28,926 nucleotides of DNA from JBBRCE01 sp038205115 (lineage in GTDB: Bacteria; Planctomycetota; Planctomycetia; Pirellulales; JBBRCE01), in contig JBBRCE010000064.1 in NCBI GenBank assembly GCA_038205115.1, positions 1-28,926 on the forward strand, given 5' to 3'. The first letter of the stretch is position 1. The number at the start of each line of letters is the position of its first letter. Positions 1-9,803 of this stretch are shown piece by piece. The translations under genes were made by a program, and so were the position numbers. The notes under the pieces were generated by a model, which searched no databases, was not told the origin of the DNA, and saw nothing but the letters and a program-made list of their open reading frames with translations.

Positions 1-40
1 CCGACACCAAACTTGCCGGCGCAACCTTGGGCGTAGACAT
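1..40 (-). CDS. 5' end of an unidentified gene running off the left edge
   Basis: Only the first 13 codons or so are inside the window, so the product cannot be named. An ATG on the minus strand at 40-38 is preceded six bases upstream by AAGGAG (plus-strand 47-52), a near-perfect ribosome binding site, and opens a frame reading MSTPKVAPASLVS. A second ATG in another frame at 65-63 (MKPNQGVSDVYAQG) has a weaker GAGGAG further upstream. The first is preferred for its Shine-Dalgarno spacing. The gene diverges from accB. Confidence 0.4.
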   Translation of the reverse strand, partial: MSTPKVAPASLVS

Positions 41-65
41 CGCTCACTCCTTGATTCGGTTTCAT

Positions 66-369
66 GGGGGAACTCCTCTCCGTGACTCCCAGCAGTCTAC
101 CCACACCCCGCAGATTGCGCCAGTCAATTTTGCCACACCCCGAGGCTGGTGCGTCTTGACGTTCGCTGTGCTGACGGTTAAAATCCGCCCAAACATGAAT
201 GCGCGTATAGAGTTGTGTTGAATCCGCTCAAGACCGTTGCTGGCCAGCCTGCCACGGGTTTTGATCTCGTCGGCATCTGCACAAGCTTGCGCACAATTGC
301 GATACTCGATCATCACCGGCTGTCTTGGCGGGCAGTCTGGTGCAACGTCTATTGGCCTGGAGAACTGGC
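66..369. other. Intergenic region upstream of accB
   Basis: This 304-bp stretch separates the left-edge minus-strand gene from accB. The open frames crossing it have no coding character and no plausible start. It holds one good promoter candidate at 156-184 and the accB Shine-Dalgarno GGAG at 359-362. Nothing else was recognised. Confidence 0.6.
156..184 (+). promoter_or_regulatory. Sigma70-like promoter candidate for accBC
   Basis: TTGACG (156-161) is followed after exactly 17 bp by TAAAAT (179-184). Both boxes match the consensus in 5 of 6 positions. Transcription would start near 191 and give a leader of about 180 nt before accB. Assignment is by consensus only. Confidence 0.45.
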
Positions 370-858
370 ATGGCGAGCGTGGGACCGAATTCCGGCGATA
401 TCTTCGACGTCAAAAAAATTCGTCGGTTGGTCGAGCTGATGAAAGAGCACGATCTGGCGGAGATCGATCTGCGGCAGTCCGACCAGCGGATTCGTTTGCG
501 TCGCGGTGGCGAGCCGGAAATGACGATGGGTGCCGCTCAGCCCTACAATCCGCCGCCGATGGCACAAACGGTTCCGCCAGCCGCGGCCGCCGCGCCGGCG
601 GCTGATTCGGCCAGCATCGCCGTGATTAAGAGTCCGATGATTGGCACTTACTACTCGGCCGCCAATCCGGAATCCAAGCCGTTCGTCAAAGTCGGCGACC
701 ACGTCGGTCCCGAAACGGTGATTGGCATTATCGAAGCGATGAAAGTCTTCAACGAGATTCCGGCCGAGATTTCCGGTCAGATTACGGCGGTGCTGGTCGA
801 AAATGGCACGCCGGTGGAGTTTAACCAGCCGCTATACAAAGTCGACACCAAGAAATAG
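370..858 (+). CDS. accB: Biotin carboxyl carrier protein of acetyl-CoA carboxylase (AccB)
   Basis: This 162-residue protein carries the covalently bound biotin that shuttles CO2 from AccC to the carboxyltransferase in the first step of fatty acid synthesis. The C-terminal biotinyl domain (about 85-160) contains the motif EAMKVFNEI, with K125 the expected biotinylation site, and ends VEFNQPLYKVD as in typical AccB. A Pro/Ala-rich linker (about 55-80) separates it from the N-terminal region DVKKIRRLVELMKEHDLAEI. Length is close to E. coli AccB (156). The ATG at 370 is chosen because GGAG lies seven to eight bases upstream and the protein then begins as other AccBs do; a TTG at 325 only adds a non-homologous extension. 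accC follows 96 bp downstream in the same direction, an expected operon. No accA or accD lies in the window. Confidence 0.95.
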   Translation: MASVGPNSGDIFDVKKIRRLVELMKEHDLAEIDLRQSDQRIRLRRGGEPEMTMGAAQPYNPPPMAQTVPPAAAAAPAADSASIAVIKSPMIGTYYSAANPESKPFVKVGDHVGPETVIGIIEAMKVFNEIPAEISGQITAVLVENGTPVEFNQPLYKVDTKK

Positions 859-954
859 TCGCTGCCCACATTCGGCCGCTTGGCCCGCCGCGCGCCAGCC
901 TGTTGGGCGGCCAGACGACTTCGTTTTTCCCCGTTTTCGAGTGATTTGCCCGCC

Positions 955-2330
<1,376 letters not shown>

Positions 2331-2334
<4 letters not shown>

Positions 2335-3113
2335 CGCAGCCCGTTAAGCGGCAGGGCGCCAATCCAAGCCACGCCGCCGACGTACAAGCTGAATACGATG
2401 ATCGCCAGCATGCTCAGGCAGATCCAGCGCTCCGCGCCCTGGCCGTTAAAGCCTAGTGCCAACAGCCCCAGCGAGAAAATCGCGGTGCCAAACACGAACA
2501 GCAATTCGCGCCAGTAGGCGGACATGACGTTGTTGGCCGCGGCGTCGCGAGCGTCGATTTCCATCGAACGCCATTCGCCGGTCGTTTTTTCTTTGCTCTG
2601 TTTCGTGCGATCTTTTTCGATGTCGCTGAGTTTCTCGCGCAATTCTTTGACGCGCGTATTGTCCTCTTTGGACGAGTCTTTCTTATTGTTGAGATCCTCG
2701 ATCTGCGCTTGGATGCTGCTTCGTCGCGTTTCGAACGTGTCGTTGAACTGATCTTTGGCCAGCTTGGCCTTGGCTTGTAGGCGAGCCGCTTCGCGATTGC
2801 CCAGCGTGTCGCACCCGCGTGCGCACAGCACCAGCATCAGTCCCAGCATTAAGATCGCCTGCGCGCCGTAACGGACGGCGGTGGCGACTTCAATCTGCGG
2901 CATGCGCGATGCCTTTTTGCGTGGCTTGACGGGCGCGGCTGTGGCTTCGGCCAGTCCGGCCAGATCGTTATCTTTGAATACCGGCGGCGGCGAAACACGC
3001 TGCTCCGGCACCACAAACACCTGTTGGCAGGTGGGGCAGCGGACTTTTTGATTCATCTGGTCCGGCATGACCTGCAGACGATGTCCGGCGGGGCAGAGAA
3101 TCTCCAGCGGCAT
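2331..3113 (-). CDS. Zinc-ribbon, coiled-coil membrane protein of unknown function
   Basis: No function can be named. The 260-residue protein starts with a zinc-ribbon-like motif, C7-x3-H11-x14-C26-x2-C29, of the kind found at the N terminus of many planctomycete membrane proteins. A Pro/Lys-rich linker follows, then a membrane segment (about 81-97), a charged segment (about 105-178, rich in Lys, Glu, Asp and Gln) likely to form a coiled coil, and two more membrane segments (about 203-222 and 230-252). The ribbon and the coiled coil would lie on opposite sides of the membrane if the first segment spans it. The ATG at 3113 has AGGAA six bases upstream. The gene is convergent with accC and its TAG overlaps the accC TAG within a CTAG palindrome at 2331-2334. 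It diverges from the beta-RFAP synthase gene, so shared regulation is possible but not shown. Confidence 0.8.
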
Positions 3114-3298
3114 ACAAGGTTCCTAGCGATGGGCAATTGCGGATGTTCCATCAAGGCTAATCGCCGCCTCGTCGGCGTGCAAGTTGGCAGGCAAATGCCG
3201 GAAAAACGGTATTCCCGCCCCTTGCGTCGCAGTCGCGTCGCCGATGAAATGGAGAACTGCCACGCACCGCCGAATTCTGCCTGCCGAATCGAGTATTC

Positions 3299-4276
3299 AT
3301 GACCCGCGTCGTCGAAATTACCGCTCCCAGCCGATTGCACTTTGGCATGTGGGCGTTTGGCGATCCGCGACGTCGTCAGTTTGGCGGGGTGGGCGCCATG
3401 ATCGACCAGCCAGGCGTGCGGTTGCAATTCTCGGCCGCCAGCGAACTCTCCGCGCGCGGTCCGCAGGCGGAGCGCGTGCTGGAATTCGCAGGCCGCTGCC
3501 TGGCCGCCGAAGCCACTGCAAAACCGGACGAGCCTGCGCCGCGCGTGCTGATTGACGTGCTACAAACCGCGCGCGATCACGTGGGCTTGGGCAGCGGCAC
3601 GCAACTCGGACTGGCGGTTGTGATGGGTCTCGACGCTTGGCGCGGACACCTGAGCAGCGATGCTCAAGATCTTTCGCGGCGCGTGGGTCGCGGCTTGCGC
3701 TCGGCCATCGGCACGCATGGTTTCCAGCGCGGCGGAATGCTACTGGAAGCCGGCAAGTTGAGCGGCGATCAAATTTCCCCGCTGCTCGCACGGGCCGATT
3801 TGCCGCCCGCCTGGCGATTTTTGATCATCACGCCCCGCACGGCCCAAGGTTTGTCGGGCGAGCCCGAGCGAAAGGCGTTCGCACAGTTGCCGGCGGTCTC
3901 CGCGGCCGCCACGGACGCAATGTGCGGCGAAGTGCTGCTGGAGTTATTGCCCGCGGCGTGCGAGGCCCGCTTCGAACGATTCAGCGAGAGCCTGTATCGT
4001 TACGGACAGATGGCCGGCATGTGCTTCGCGGCGCAACACGACGGCAACTTTGCCCGCGCCGATTCGCTACAGTGGATTGAACGAATGCGGCAGTTAGGCG
4101 TGGTTGGCGTTGGCCAAACGTCGTGGGGGCCGACGGTGTTCGCCGCGCTGCCCAGCGACGCCGACGCGCGTCAGTTGAGCCAGCAGTTGCAACTCGAAGG
4201 CGACGCGGACTGGCAGGCGGTCATCGCCACGCCCAATCGTCACGGCGCGGCCATTCGGATTGTCGACGCCAAGTGA
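3299..4276 (+). CDS. Beta-ribofuranosylaminobenzene 5'-phosphate synthase (methanopterin biosynthesis)
   Basis: This 325-residue GHMP-superfamily protein matches beta-RFAP synthase, which joins PRPP to an aminobenzoate-type acceptor with loss of CO2 and begins synthesis of tetrahydromethanopterin. The N terminus reads ITAPSRLHFGMW (7-18), the family hallmark. The phosphate-binding glycine-rich loop is HVGLGSGTQLGLAV (94-107), and the late motif GVVGVGQTSWGPTVFA is also typical. Length fits the family. The ATG at 3299 is the natural start, though only a weak GAG precedes it. In bacteria this gene marks H4MPT-linked C1 metabolism, consistent with mch about 21 kb away. It is convergent with nadC. 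A homoserine-kinase-like GHMP enzyme is the main alternative, made unlikely by the SRLHFG and GQTSWGPT motifs. Confidence 0.88.
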   Translation: MTRVVEITAPSRLHFGMWAFGDPRRRQFGGVGAMIDQPGVRLQFSAASELSARGPQAERVLEFAGRCLAAEATAKPDEPAPRVLIDVLQTARDHVGLGSGTQLGLAVVMGLDAWRGHLSSDAQDLSRRVGRGLRSAIGTHGFQRGGMLLEAGKLSGDQISPLLARADLPPAWRFLIITPRTAQGLSGEPERKAFAQLPAVSAAATDAMCGEVLLELLPAACEARFERFSESLYRYGQMAGMCFAAQHDGNFARADSLQWIERMRQLGVVGVGQTSWGPTVFAALPSDADARQLSQQLQLEGDADWQAVIATPNRHGAAIRIVDAK

Positions 4277-4305
4277 GATGCGGCGGGGAAATGCTCGCTC
4301 GTTGG

Positions 4306-4322
4306 CGACGCAGCTTGCGTCG
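4306..4322. terminator. Possible bidirectional hairpin between beta-RFAP synthase and nadC
   Basis: GACGCA (4307-4312) and TGCGTC (4316-4321) pair around a 3-base loop GCT, with one extra C-G pair, giving a 7-bp GC-rich stem. It lies in the 121-bp gap between two convergent genes. There is no T-tract on either side, so a terminator role is inferred from position. Confidence 0.3.
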
Positions 4323-4397
4323 GCGGAGTTAAGTCGATCAGCGCTTAATGTTCCGACGCTGGCAGCATCGGCAACGAAGACGCGTGAGCGTGCGGTT

Positions 4398-5336
4398 TTA
4401 ACCGGCCAGCCAATCCAAGCCAATGTCTAACGCCACGGCCGAGTGCGTCACCGCGCCCACGCTGATGCGGTCAACACCGGTGGCGGCAATTGCGGCGACG
4501 GTTTCTAAATTCACTCCGCCGGAAGCCTCCAATTCGACACGGCGATTTAGCGCATTCCGCCGTTCCACGGCCGCCAGCAGTTGCTCGATCGACATATTAT
4601 CCAGCAGCACGATATCCGGATCGGCCGGCAGCACTTGCTCCAGTTGTTGAAGCGTATCGACTTCGACTTCGACAATAGTTTCCGCGTCGGACGCGGCTGC
4701 GGCGCGGCGGCGGAGAAACTCGCGGGCGTGTCGCACGGCCTCGGCCGGCGTAAAGCGGCGGCCGGCAACACCAGTGGTTGCGCCGAGCGCCAGGTGATTG
4801 TCTTTGATCAGCACGGCTTCGCTCAGACTGCCGCGATGGTTCATGCCTCCGCCGCAGCGCACGGCGTATTTTTCCAGCAGTCGGTAGCCGGGCGTGGTTT
4901 TGCGGGTATCGTAAATCCGCGCCTTCGAGCCGCGAATGCGCTGCACGTATTGACCCGTCAACGTGGCAATGCCGCAGAGATGTCCGACAAAATTCAGTAC
5001 GATCCGCTCGGCTTGCAGCAAACTGCCGGCGGGTCCGCTGAGCACGCCCAGCGTCTGGCCAGGAGCGAGCGCGTCGCCATCGGCCAGCGCAGGGCTCCAC
5101 GCCAAGCGCGAATCGACTTCGGCAACGATCACCGTCACGGCCAGAATTCCGGCGGCGATACCAGGCTTACGGGCAACCACCGCGGCGCGCCCCTGAGCGT
5201 CGTCCGGAATTAACGCGGCGGTGGTCCAATCGATGCCGCCGGCACCCAGATCTTCGCTGACGGCCATGCGCGTCAGCTCACGGCAAGAAGCCGCAAGCTG
5301 CTGGTCCCACACCGTCTGGCAAAAATCGCGCGGCAT
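4398..5336 (-). CDS. nadC: Nicotinate-nucleotide pyrophosphorylase, carboxylating (quinolinate phosphoribosyltransferase)
   Basis: This 312-residue enzyme converts quinolinate and PRPP to nicotinate mononucleotide, CO2 and pyrophosphate in de novo NAD synthesis. Recognisable motifs in order are QAERIVLNFVGHLCGIATLT (108-127), YDTRKTTPGYRLLEKYAVRCGG (142-163, written here only as a landmark of TRKT and the following Lys/Arg), GGGMNHR (162-168) and IKDNH (177-181), which carry the substrate-binding Arg, Lys and His residues. The C-terminal barrel has VEVEVDTLQQ, DIVLLDNMS and EASGGV, as expected. Length is slightly above E. coli NadC (297). The ATG at 5336 has CGGAG five bases upstream. nadA and nadB are not in the window. 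A TTGACA lies upstream on the minus strand (plus-strand 5405-5410), but its -10 is poor. Confidence 0.94.
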   Translation of the reverse strand: MPRDFCQTVWDQQLAASCRELTRMAVSEDLGAGGIDWTTAALIPDDAQGRAAVVARKPGIAAGILAVTVIVAEVDSRLAWSPALADGDALAPGQTLGVLSGPAGSLLQAERIVLNFVGHLCGIATLTGQYVQRIRGSKARIYDTRKTTPGYRLLEKYAVRCGGGMNHRGSLSEAVLIKDNHLALGATTGVAGRRFTPAEAVRHAREFLRRRAAAASDAETIVEVEVDTLQQLEQVLPADPDIVLLDNMSIEQLLAAVERRNALNRRVELEASGGVNLETVAAIAATGVDRISVGAVTHSAVALDIGLDWLAG

Positions 5337-5422
5337 ACGTGCTCCGAACTGAATCGAGACATTCCGAGATTGGCAGGTCTAAGTCTCATGAGCAGCGCGT
5401 AAACTGTCAAGCAACGCGCCTG

Positions 5423-5444
5423 CCGAGGTTTGCAAAACCTGCGG
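5423..5444. terminator. Hairpin downstream of the repeat surface protein gene
   Basis: AGGTTT (5426-5431) pairs with AAACCT (5435-5440) around GCA, and CCG (5423-5425) can pair with CGG (5442-5444) across a single bulged G. It lies 24 bases beyond the stop of the 5468-8305 gene and ahead of nadC. It lacks a clear T-tract, so the terminator role is tentative. Confidence 0.3.
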
Positions 5445-5467
5445 CGCGGGCGAGCGTTAAATCAGCG

Positions 5468-8305
5468 TTAGAACGGCTTGGTGAAGTCCTGCGCCAAAGC
5501 GTTGGCCAGAATTCCATTGGCGATGTTCACGTTGTTCTTGTCGCCGGCGGTGGGCAACGTCATGCCAAAAATGTAGTCGCCGGCCTTGGCGGAGACTTGG
5601 TCGTTGCCGATATAAATGGCCGTATCGGAACCGGCGCCGGTGCTCAGCAAGTCGCCTTGCACGGTGTCGCCGGTGAGGGTGCGACGAATCGGATTACCGA
5701 AGTTGTAGTCGTAGTCGGCAAATATGAAATCGTTGCCGGCTTGGCCATAGAGCGAATCCTGGCCGTCGCCACCGAACAGCACATCGTTGCCGCTTCCCCC
5801 GACGAGAACATCGGCGCCAGCGCCGCCATCGATCAGTGAATTGATGGCGGTATTGTTTTGCAGGTAGTCGCTGCCGCCGAGACCAAAAATCTGCAGGGCG
5901 GCCAGGTTTTGCGCGCGATACTTATCGCCGGAACTGCCGTCGCCGACGACGATGATATCGCCCGCGTTGGTGCCGGTGATTTTGAGCTTGTTGACGCCAG
6001 TTCCGCCATCCAGGGCGAAGTCCGGATTGGCCGTCACGGCCGAAAGTTGCAGCGAGACGTTATCGTTACCGCCGCCGGTGTTGAGCACGATGCTTTCGAG
6101 ACTGCTATATGCTATGCGGGTCACGCCATTCAGCGCTATCTGCGTGGCATAAACCAGCACGGTATCGTTGCCATCGCCGGTGCTAACATTCATGGTGTCG
6201 AGGCCGCCTTGCCCAAGCACGGTGAGCGGAGCGGTGGGCAAGTTGGCGATCGCAATCGTATCGTTACCTCCACCGCCCACCACGTACAAGCCCGGCGCGG
6301 TGACCGTACCCGCCAGCGAAAAAATCGTGCCGGTCGTGGTGGTGGCCAGACTGGCGATGGCGATTGTGATCGACGACTTCAGCGCGCTGCCGGCTGCGGT
6401 GTTGATCCGGTCGGCCGCCAGCAGATACATGAATCCAGGGCAGTCCAACACCACGTTGGCCGCGATGTCCAGCGAATCTTCGGAAGCCGTGCTATTCACG
6501 GCGTAGATCAAGTTGATCGTGGCATGAACACTGGACGTGATGGTGTTGATGCCGCTGGCGCCGATGTTGAACACCGTGAGCGCTGCGGTGCCACCGACAA
6601 CATCGTTGAAGTGAACGGGCCCGCTGACCAGCGTGGTCAGCATGAACTTACCGTTAACTGTGCCGCCGAATGTGACCGACGAACCGACGATGGACGAACT
6701 GCCGCTGAGCGTCAGGGCGTCGCCAATGCTGACCGTGCCAGAGGTGATTCCGCCAGCCCAGATGGTTGTGCCGGCGGCATCGGTGGTGAGCGAGCCTTGG
6801 GCGCCAAGGTTGACGTTGTGCAGGGTTGTCACCTGGCCGCTGTTGATGGTCAGATTCGCATCCGCGCCCGTGATGATTTGATCGAAGCTCACGCTGCCGT
6901 TGGCGCCGGCATCGAGCGTGGTGGTCGAACCGATCGAAACCGCATCGTGATAGCGCTGGTCGCCCGTGGTGGTGATATTCGATTTGTTCAACCGAGTGAT
7001 TCCGGGTGCGTCGGTGGTGAGGCTGGCCAGCGTAACGGTGCCTCCAAGCGTGAACGTGGTGACTCCGCCCGTGTTGATGGCCAACGCGGTTCCGGCGCCG
7101 GTGACCGACTGATTAAAGGTGATGTTGCCGCTGGCACCGCCGCTGATGGTGATGGGCGTGACGGTCAGCGTGACGTTGTCGTTATAAGTTTGGTTGCCCG
7201 TGGTAGTGACAGTCGGACCGCTGATGGTGATTGTGCCCGCGGCGTCGGTTGTGAGACTGGCCAACGCGGCGGCCGCGCCGAACGTGGTTGTCAGTCCGCT
7301 GTTAATCGTGAGCGCGGTGGACGTGCCGGTCGAACTGCTGGCGAAGGTGACGTTTCCGTTGGTTCCGGCATCGAGCACCGTGCTGGCCGCGCCAAACGTG
7401 ACGGCGTCGTTATAGATTTGATCGCCGGCGGTGGTGATGCTTGCGGCATTGATGGCCGTGGTACCCGTCGCATCGGTCGTCAAACTCTGGAAGGCGATGG
7501 CCGAGCCGACATTGCCGGTAAAGGTGGTTGCGCCGGCGGTGTTGACGGCTAGCGTATCGGTCGACGTCGACCCATCCAGCGTGGAGTTAAACGTCACCGC
7601 GCCGCTACCGCTACTGGCCAGGACGACGCTGCCGGTGATCCTCATGGCGGCCGAATAAATTTGGCTGCCCGTGGTGCTGATTGTGCCTTCGATCAGTGCA
7701 GCGTTGGCGGCCGTGTTATCGTCCGAGACCGACAAACTGCCGACCGTCAAGCCGAGCCCGCCGTCGCCAATGGTGATGGTGTCGCTGCCGGTGTTGCCGG
7801 CAATCGTCAACGCGCCTGCGACGCTGATGCCTGAGGCGGAGATGGTGTCGTCGCCACCTTGCCCGTCGATTGCCAGCGACGCCACATTGACCATCGTGAT
7901 GGGCGTGCCGTTGCAACTGATGACCAAGTTGCTGACGTCAATTGCGTCGGCCATGCTCGAACCGTTAACGGTCAAGGTGTTGCTGCCGCCGGCCACGCCG
8001 ACAAACGAGATGCTGGTCACGCCGGTTTGTTGCGTATCGACGCCGGCGATGGTGTAGGTGACGTCGCTGCCGGTGTTGTCCGCAAACGTCAACACCAGTG
8101 CGTCGGCCGGATCGTCCGCGGTAAACGTCAGAGCGCCGGCTACAAAGCTGGTGGTGATGGTCATCAACCGGCGTGCTTCCAGCGCTTCGCAGCCCAGTTG
8201 CCGCGTAAGACCGCGGCCGAACTTTCGCCGCGTGGCGCGGACAGTTGGGATTTTTGCGTCACGCTTCGAGAACAGATTTGCGAACAAGGACATTTTGAAA
8301 CCCAT
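5468..8305 (-). CDS. Large secreted beta-strand-repeat protein with LEPR-type N terminus and RTX repeats
   Basis: The exact role is unknown; a cell-surface or extracellular structural protein is inferred. The 945-residue protein has a basic N terminus followed by GCEALEARRLMT (38-49), resembling the LEPR-XLL-type motif at the start of many large planctomycete exported proteins. Residues about 190-545 hold four clear repeats of about 77 residues and one diverged copy. Each clear copy has SLTTDA (274, 350, 428 and 505), and the first three also carry a later motif near ITTxGDQxYNDAV. The C-terminal part carries Gly/Asp nonapeptides of the calcium-binding RTX type, best at 827-862 (GGAGADVLV, GGSGNDVLF, GGDGQDSLY, GQAGNDFIF), with scattered single copies at 147-155, 677-685 and 744-751. 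It is very rich in Thr, Gly, Ala and Ser. No C-terminal sorting motif was recognised. The ATG at 8305 lacks a clear Shine-Dalgarno; an in-frame ATG at 8293 is an alternative. Confidence 0.85.
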   Translation of the reverse strand: MGFKMSLFANLFSKRDAKIPTVRATRRKFGRGLTRQLGCEALEARRLMTITTSFVAGALTFTADDPADALVLTFADNTGSDVTYTIAGVDTQQTGVTSISFVGVAGGSNTLTVNGSSMADAIDVSNLVISCNGTPITMVNVASLAIDGQGGDDTISASGISVAGALTIAGNTGSDTITIGDGGLGLTVGSLSVSDDNTAANAALIEGTISTTGSQIYSAAMRITGSVVLASSGSGAVTFNSTLDGSTSTDTLAVNTAGATTFTGNVGSAIAFQSLTTDATGTTAINAASITTAGDQIYNDAVTFGAASTVLDAGTNGNVTFASSSTGTSTALTINSGLTTTFGAAAALASLTTDAAGTITISGPTVTTTGNQTYNDNVTLTVTPITISGGASGNITFNQSVTGAGTALAINTGGVTTFTLGGTVTLASLTTDAPGITRLNKSNITTTGDQRYHDAVSIGSTTTLDAGANGSVSFDQIITGADANLTINSGQVTTLHNVNLGAQGSLTTDAAGTTIWAGGITSGTVSIGDALTLSGSSSIVGSSVTFGGTVNGKFMLTTLVSGPVHFNDVVGGTAALTVFNIGASGINTITSSVHATINLIYAVNSTASEDSLDIAANVVLDCPGFMYLLAADRINTAAGSALKSSITIAIASLATTTTGTIFSLAGTVTAPGLYVVGGGGNDTIAIANLPTAPLTVLGQGGLDTMNVSTGDGNDTVLVYATQIALNGVTRIAYSSLESIVLNTGGGNDNVSLQLSAVTANPDFALDGGTGVNKLKITGTNAGDIIVVGDGSSGDKYRAQNLAALQIFGLGGSDYLQNNTAINSLIDGGAGADVLVGGSGNDVLFGGDGQDSLYGQAGNDFIFADYDYNFGNPIRRTLTGDTVQGDLLSTGAGSDTAIYIGNDQVSAKAGDYIFGMTLPTAGDKNNVNIANGILANALAQDFTKPF
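6673..7738 (-). repeat. Tandem ~230-bp repeats within the surface protein gene
   Basis: The coding repeats of the 5468-8305 gene have a period of 76 to 78 codons (about 231 bp), measured between successive SLTTDA motifs at residues 274, 350, 428 and 505. A diverged fifth copy begins near residue 190 (SLSVSD ... ISTTGSQIYS). The DNA copies have diverged, so they are old duplications rather than recent slippage. Confidence 0.65.
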
Positions 8306-8366
8306 TAAAGCCCGGGAAAGATGCTACCGCCTGCGGTTGCCCTGCCGGAACCGCTGCCGAAGTTCC

Positions 8367-8394
8367 ATTTTATACAGGCGGCTGCATTCGCCAA
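8367..8394 (-). promoter_or_regulatory. Promoter candidate for the repeat surface protein
   Basis: On the minus strand TTGGCG (plus 8389-8394) is followed after 16 bp by TAAAAT (plus 8367-8372), placing a start near 8360 and a leader of about 55 nt. The leader contains the inverted repeat GGAAC/GTTCC (8347-8351 and 8362-8366). The -35 match is only 4 of 6. Confidence 0.35.
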
Positions 8395-8478
8395 ATTTGT
8401 GGCTAAAAATTGACGAATGTTCCGTTCGCATCGACTGTCGGCTCCGCGTAATCGCTCCAACCGGGCTGGCTAGTGTCG

Positions 8479-9705
8479 TTACTTCGCCGACGGTGGCCAG
8501 CGGTTTGCGAGATTGGAAGTTCGCGGTCTGATGCACGACGCCGCAAAGAACACCAGCGGGTTGAGCGTGATTGAAAGCAGTGCCCCGCCGAGAATGAGGC
8601 TGCGTCCGGCTGGCGGTAGCAGTTGCAATTCCACACCTAAGTCAGACAGGATGAACGAAAACTCGCCAATCTGCGCCAGCGACGCGGAAACCATCAGCGC
8701 CGTCGACAGCGGCTTGCGCAGCGCCAGCACAATCAGCAGCGCCGCCAACGATTTTCCGACGACGATGATCGCCAGCACGGTCAGCACCGCGGCGGGCTGT
8801 CGCAGCAGCACGTGCGGATCGAACAGCATGCCCACCGCCACGAAGAACAGCGCCCCGAACGCATCTTGCAAAGATTGCAGATCGGCGGCCGCGCGGCGAC
8901 TGAGCGCCGATTCGTTGAGTACCACGCCCGCAAAAAACGCACCCAGCGCGACCGAAACGCCGAACAGTTTGGCCGATCCATAGGTCACGCCCAGCGCCAG
9001 CGCGGCAACGGCCAGCGTGAACAATTCGCGCGAACCGCTGCGCTCGACACGGGCCAACAGCCACGGAAAAATCCGCGTGCCCACCAGCAGCATCAGTGCC
9101 ACAAACAACGTCACTTTGCCCAGCGTCAGCCCAACCGACCACCAGACGTTCTGCGCGGCGGCTACCGGCGCCGCCACGCCGCCCAACTGCTGGGCAAAGG
9201 CCGGCAACAACACCAGCGCCAGAACCATTACCAAATCTTCGACAATCAACCAGCCAATGGCCAACCTTCCGTCCGGCGTCTCGACGGATTTGCGGGCGTC
9301 AAGCGCTCGCAACAGCACCACCGTGCTGGCGACCGACAGCGCCAAGCCAAACACCAGTCCGGCGCCGAGCGACCAACCCCAATACCAGGCGACTGCCATG
9401 CCGAGCGCCGTGGCAGCGGCAATCTGCACCAGCGCGCCTGGCACGGCCACTGCCTTGACGGCCCACAGGTCGTTGACCGAGAAGTGCATGCCGACGCCAA
9501 ACATCAGCAGCATGACGCCAATTTCGGCCAGTTGCGAGGCGATCTCCGGCTCGCCGACAAATCCCGGCGTGTAGGGACCAATCGCAATGCCGGCCAGCAA
9601 ATAGCCCACCAGCGGCGGCATACACAGCTTCAAAGCCACGAATCCAAACACGAAGGCAAACGCCAACCCAATGGCAATCATGGCTATGAGTGGTGTTTCG
9701 TGCAT
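8479..9705 (-). CDS. CPA2-family cation/proton antiporter membrane domain (Kef/YbaL-like), no RCK domain
   Basis: This 408-residue protein is a multi-pass cation:proton antiporter of the monovalent cation:proton antiporter-2 family, probably exchanging K+ or Na+ for H+ across the inner membrane. Family features include PLVGYLLAGIAIGP (31-44), IGVMLLMFGVGMHFS (62-76), the IVEDLVMVLALVL helix with E156-D157, FFAGVVLNESALS (257-269) and QIGEFSFIL (345-353). About twelve hydrophobic segments fill the chain. YbaL and KefB/C are about 550-620 residues because a TrkA-N (RCK) nucleotide-binding domain follows; here the protein ends at NPLVFFAASCIRPRTSNLANRWPPSAK with only a short polar tail, and no RCK-like sequence is visible in any frame downstream to 8306. 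The ATG at 9705 has no strong Shine-Dalgarno. The Nramp-UspA gene lies just upstream on the same strand (98-bp gap). Confidence 0.88.
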   Translation of the reverse strand: MHETPLIAMIAIGLAFAFVFGFVALKLCMPPLVGYLLAGIAIGPYTPGFVGEPEIASQLAEIGVMLLMFGVGMHFSVNDLWAVKAVAVPGALVQIAAATALGMAVAWYWGWSLGAGLVFGLALSVASTVVLLRALDARKSVETPDGRLAIGWLIVEDLVMVLALVLLPAFAQQLGGVAAPVAAAQNVWWSVGLTLGKVTLFVALMLLVGTRIFPWLLARVERSGSRELFTLAVAALALGVTYGSAKLFGVSVALGAFFAGVVLNESALSRRAAADLQSLQDAFGALFFVAVGMLFDPHVLLRQPAAVLTVLAIIVVGKSLAALLIVLALRKPLSTALMVSASLAQIGEFSFILSDLGVELQLLPPAGRSLILGGALLSITLNPLVFFAASCIRPRTSNLANRWPPSAK

Positions 9706-9803
9706 GACAGGCGGCGATCCGAAGAGGGTTCAAACCAAACGGAACGGTCAACGCAAAGTCCACTTCGCAGCCGGCCGTGTCGTCGCGTGTACGATCGTGG
9801 GGC

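Noticed and set aside
5858..7552. 564-codon plus-strand open frame opposite the repeat surface protein
   Set aside because: It is antisense to a gene with clear repeats and RTX motifs. Its Gly/Arg/Asp-rich repeats are the reverse reading of those coding repeats.
6673..7738. CRISPR-like array suggested by regular repetition
   Set aside because: The repeats are about 231 bp, diverged, in frame and protein-coding, unlike short identical CRISPR repeats with unique spacers.
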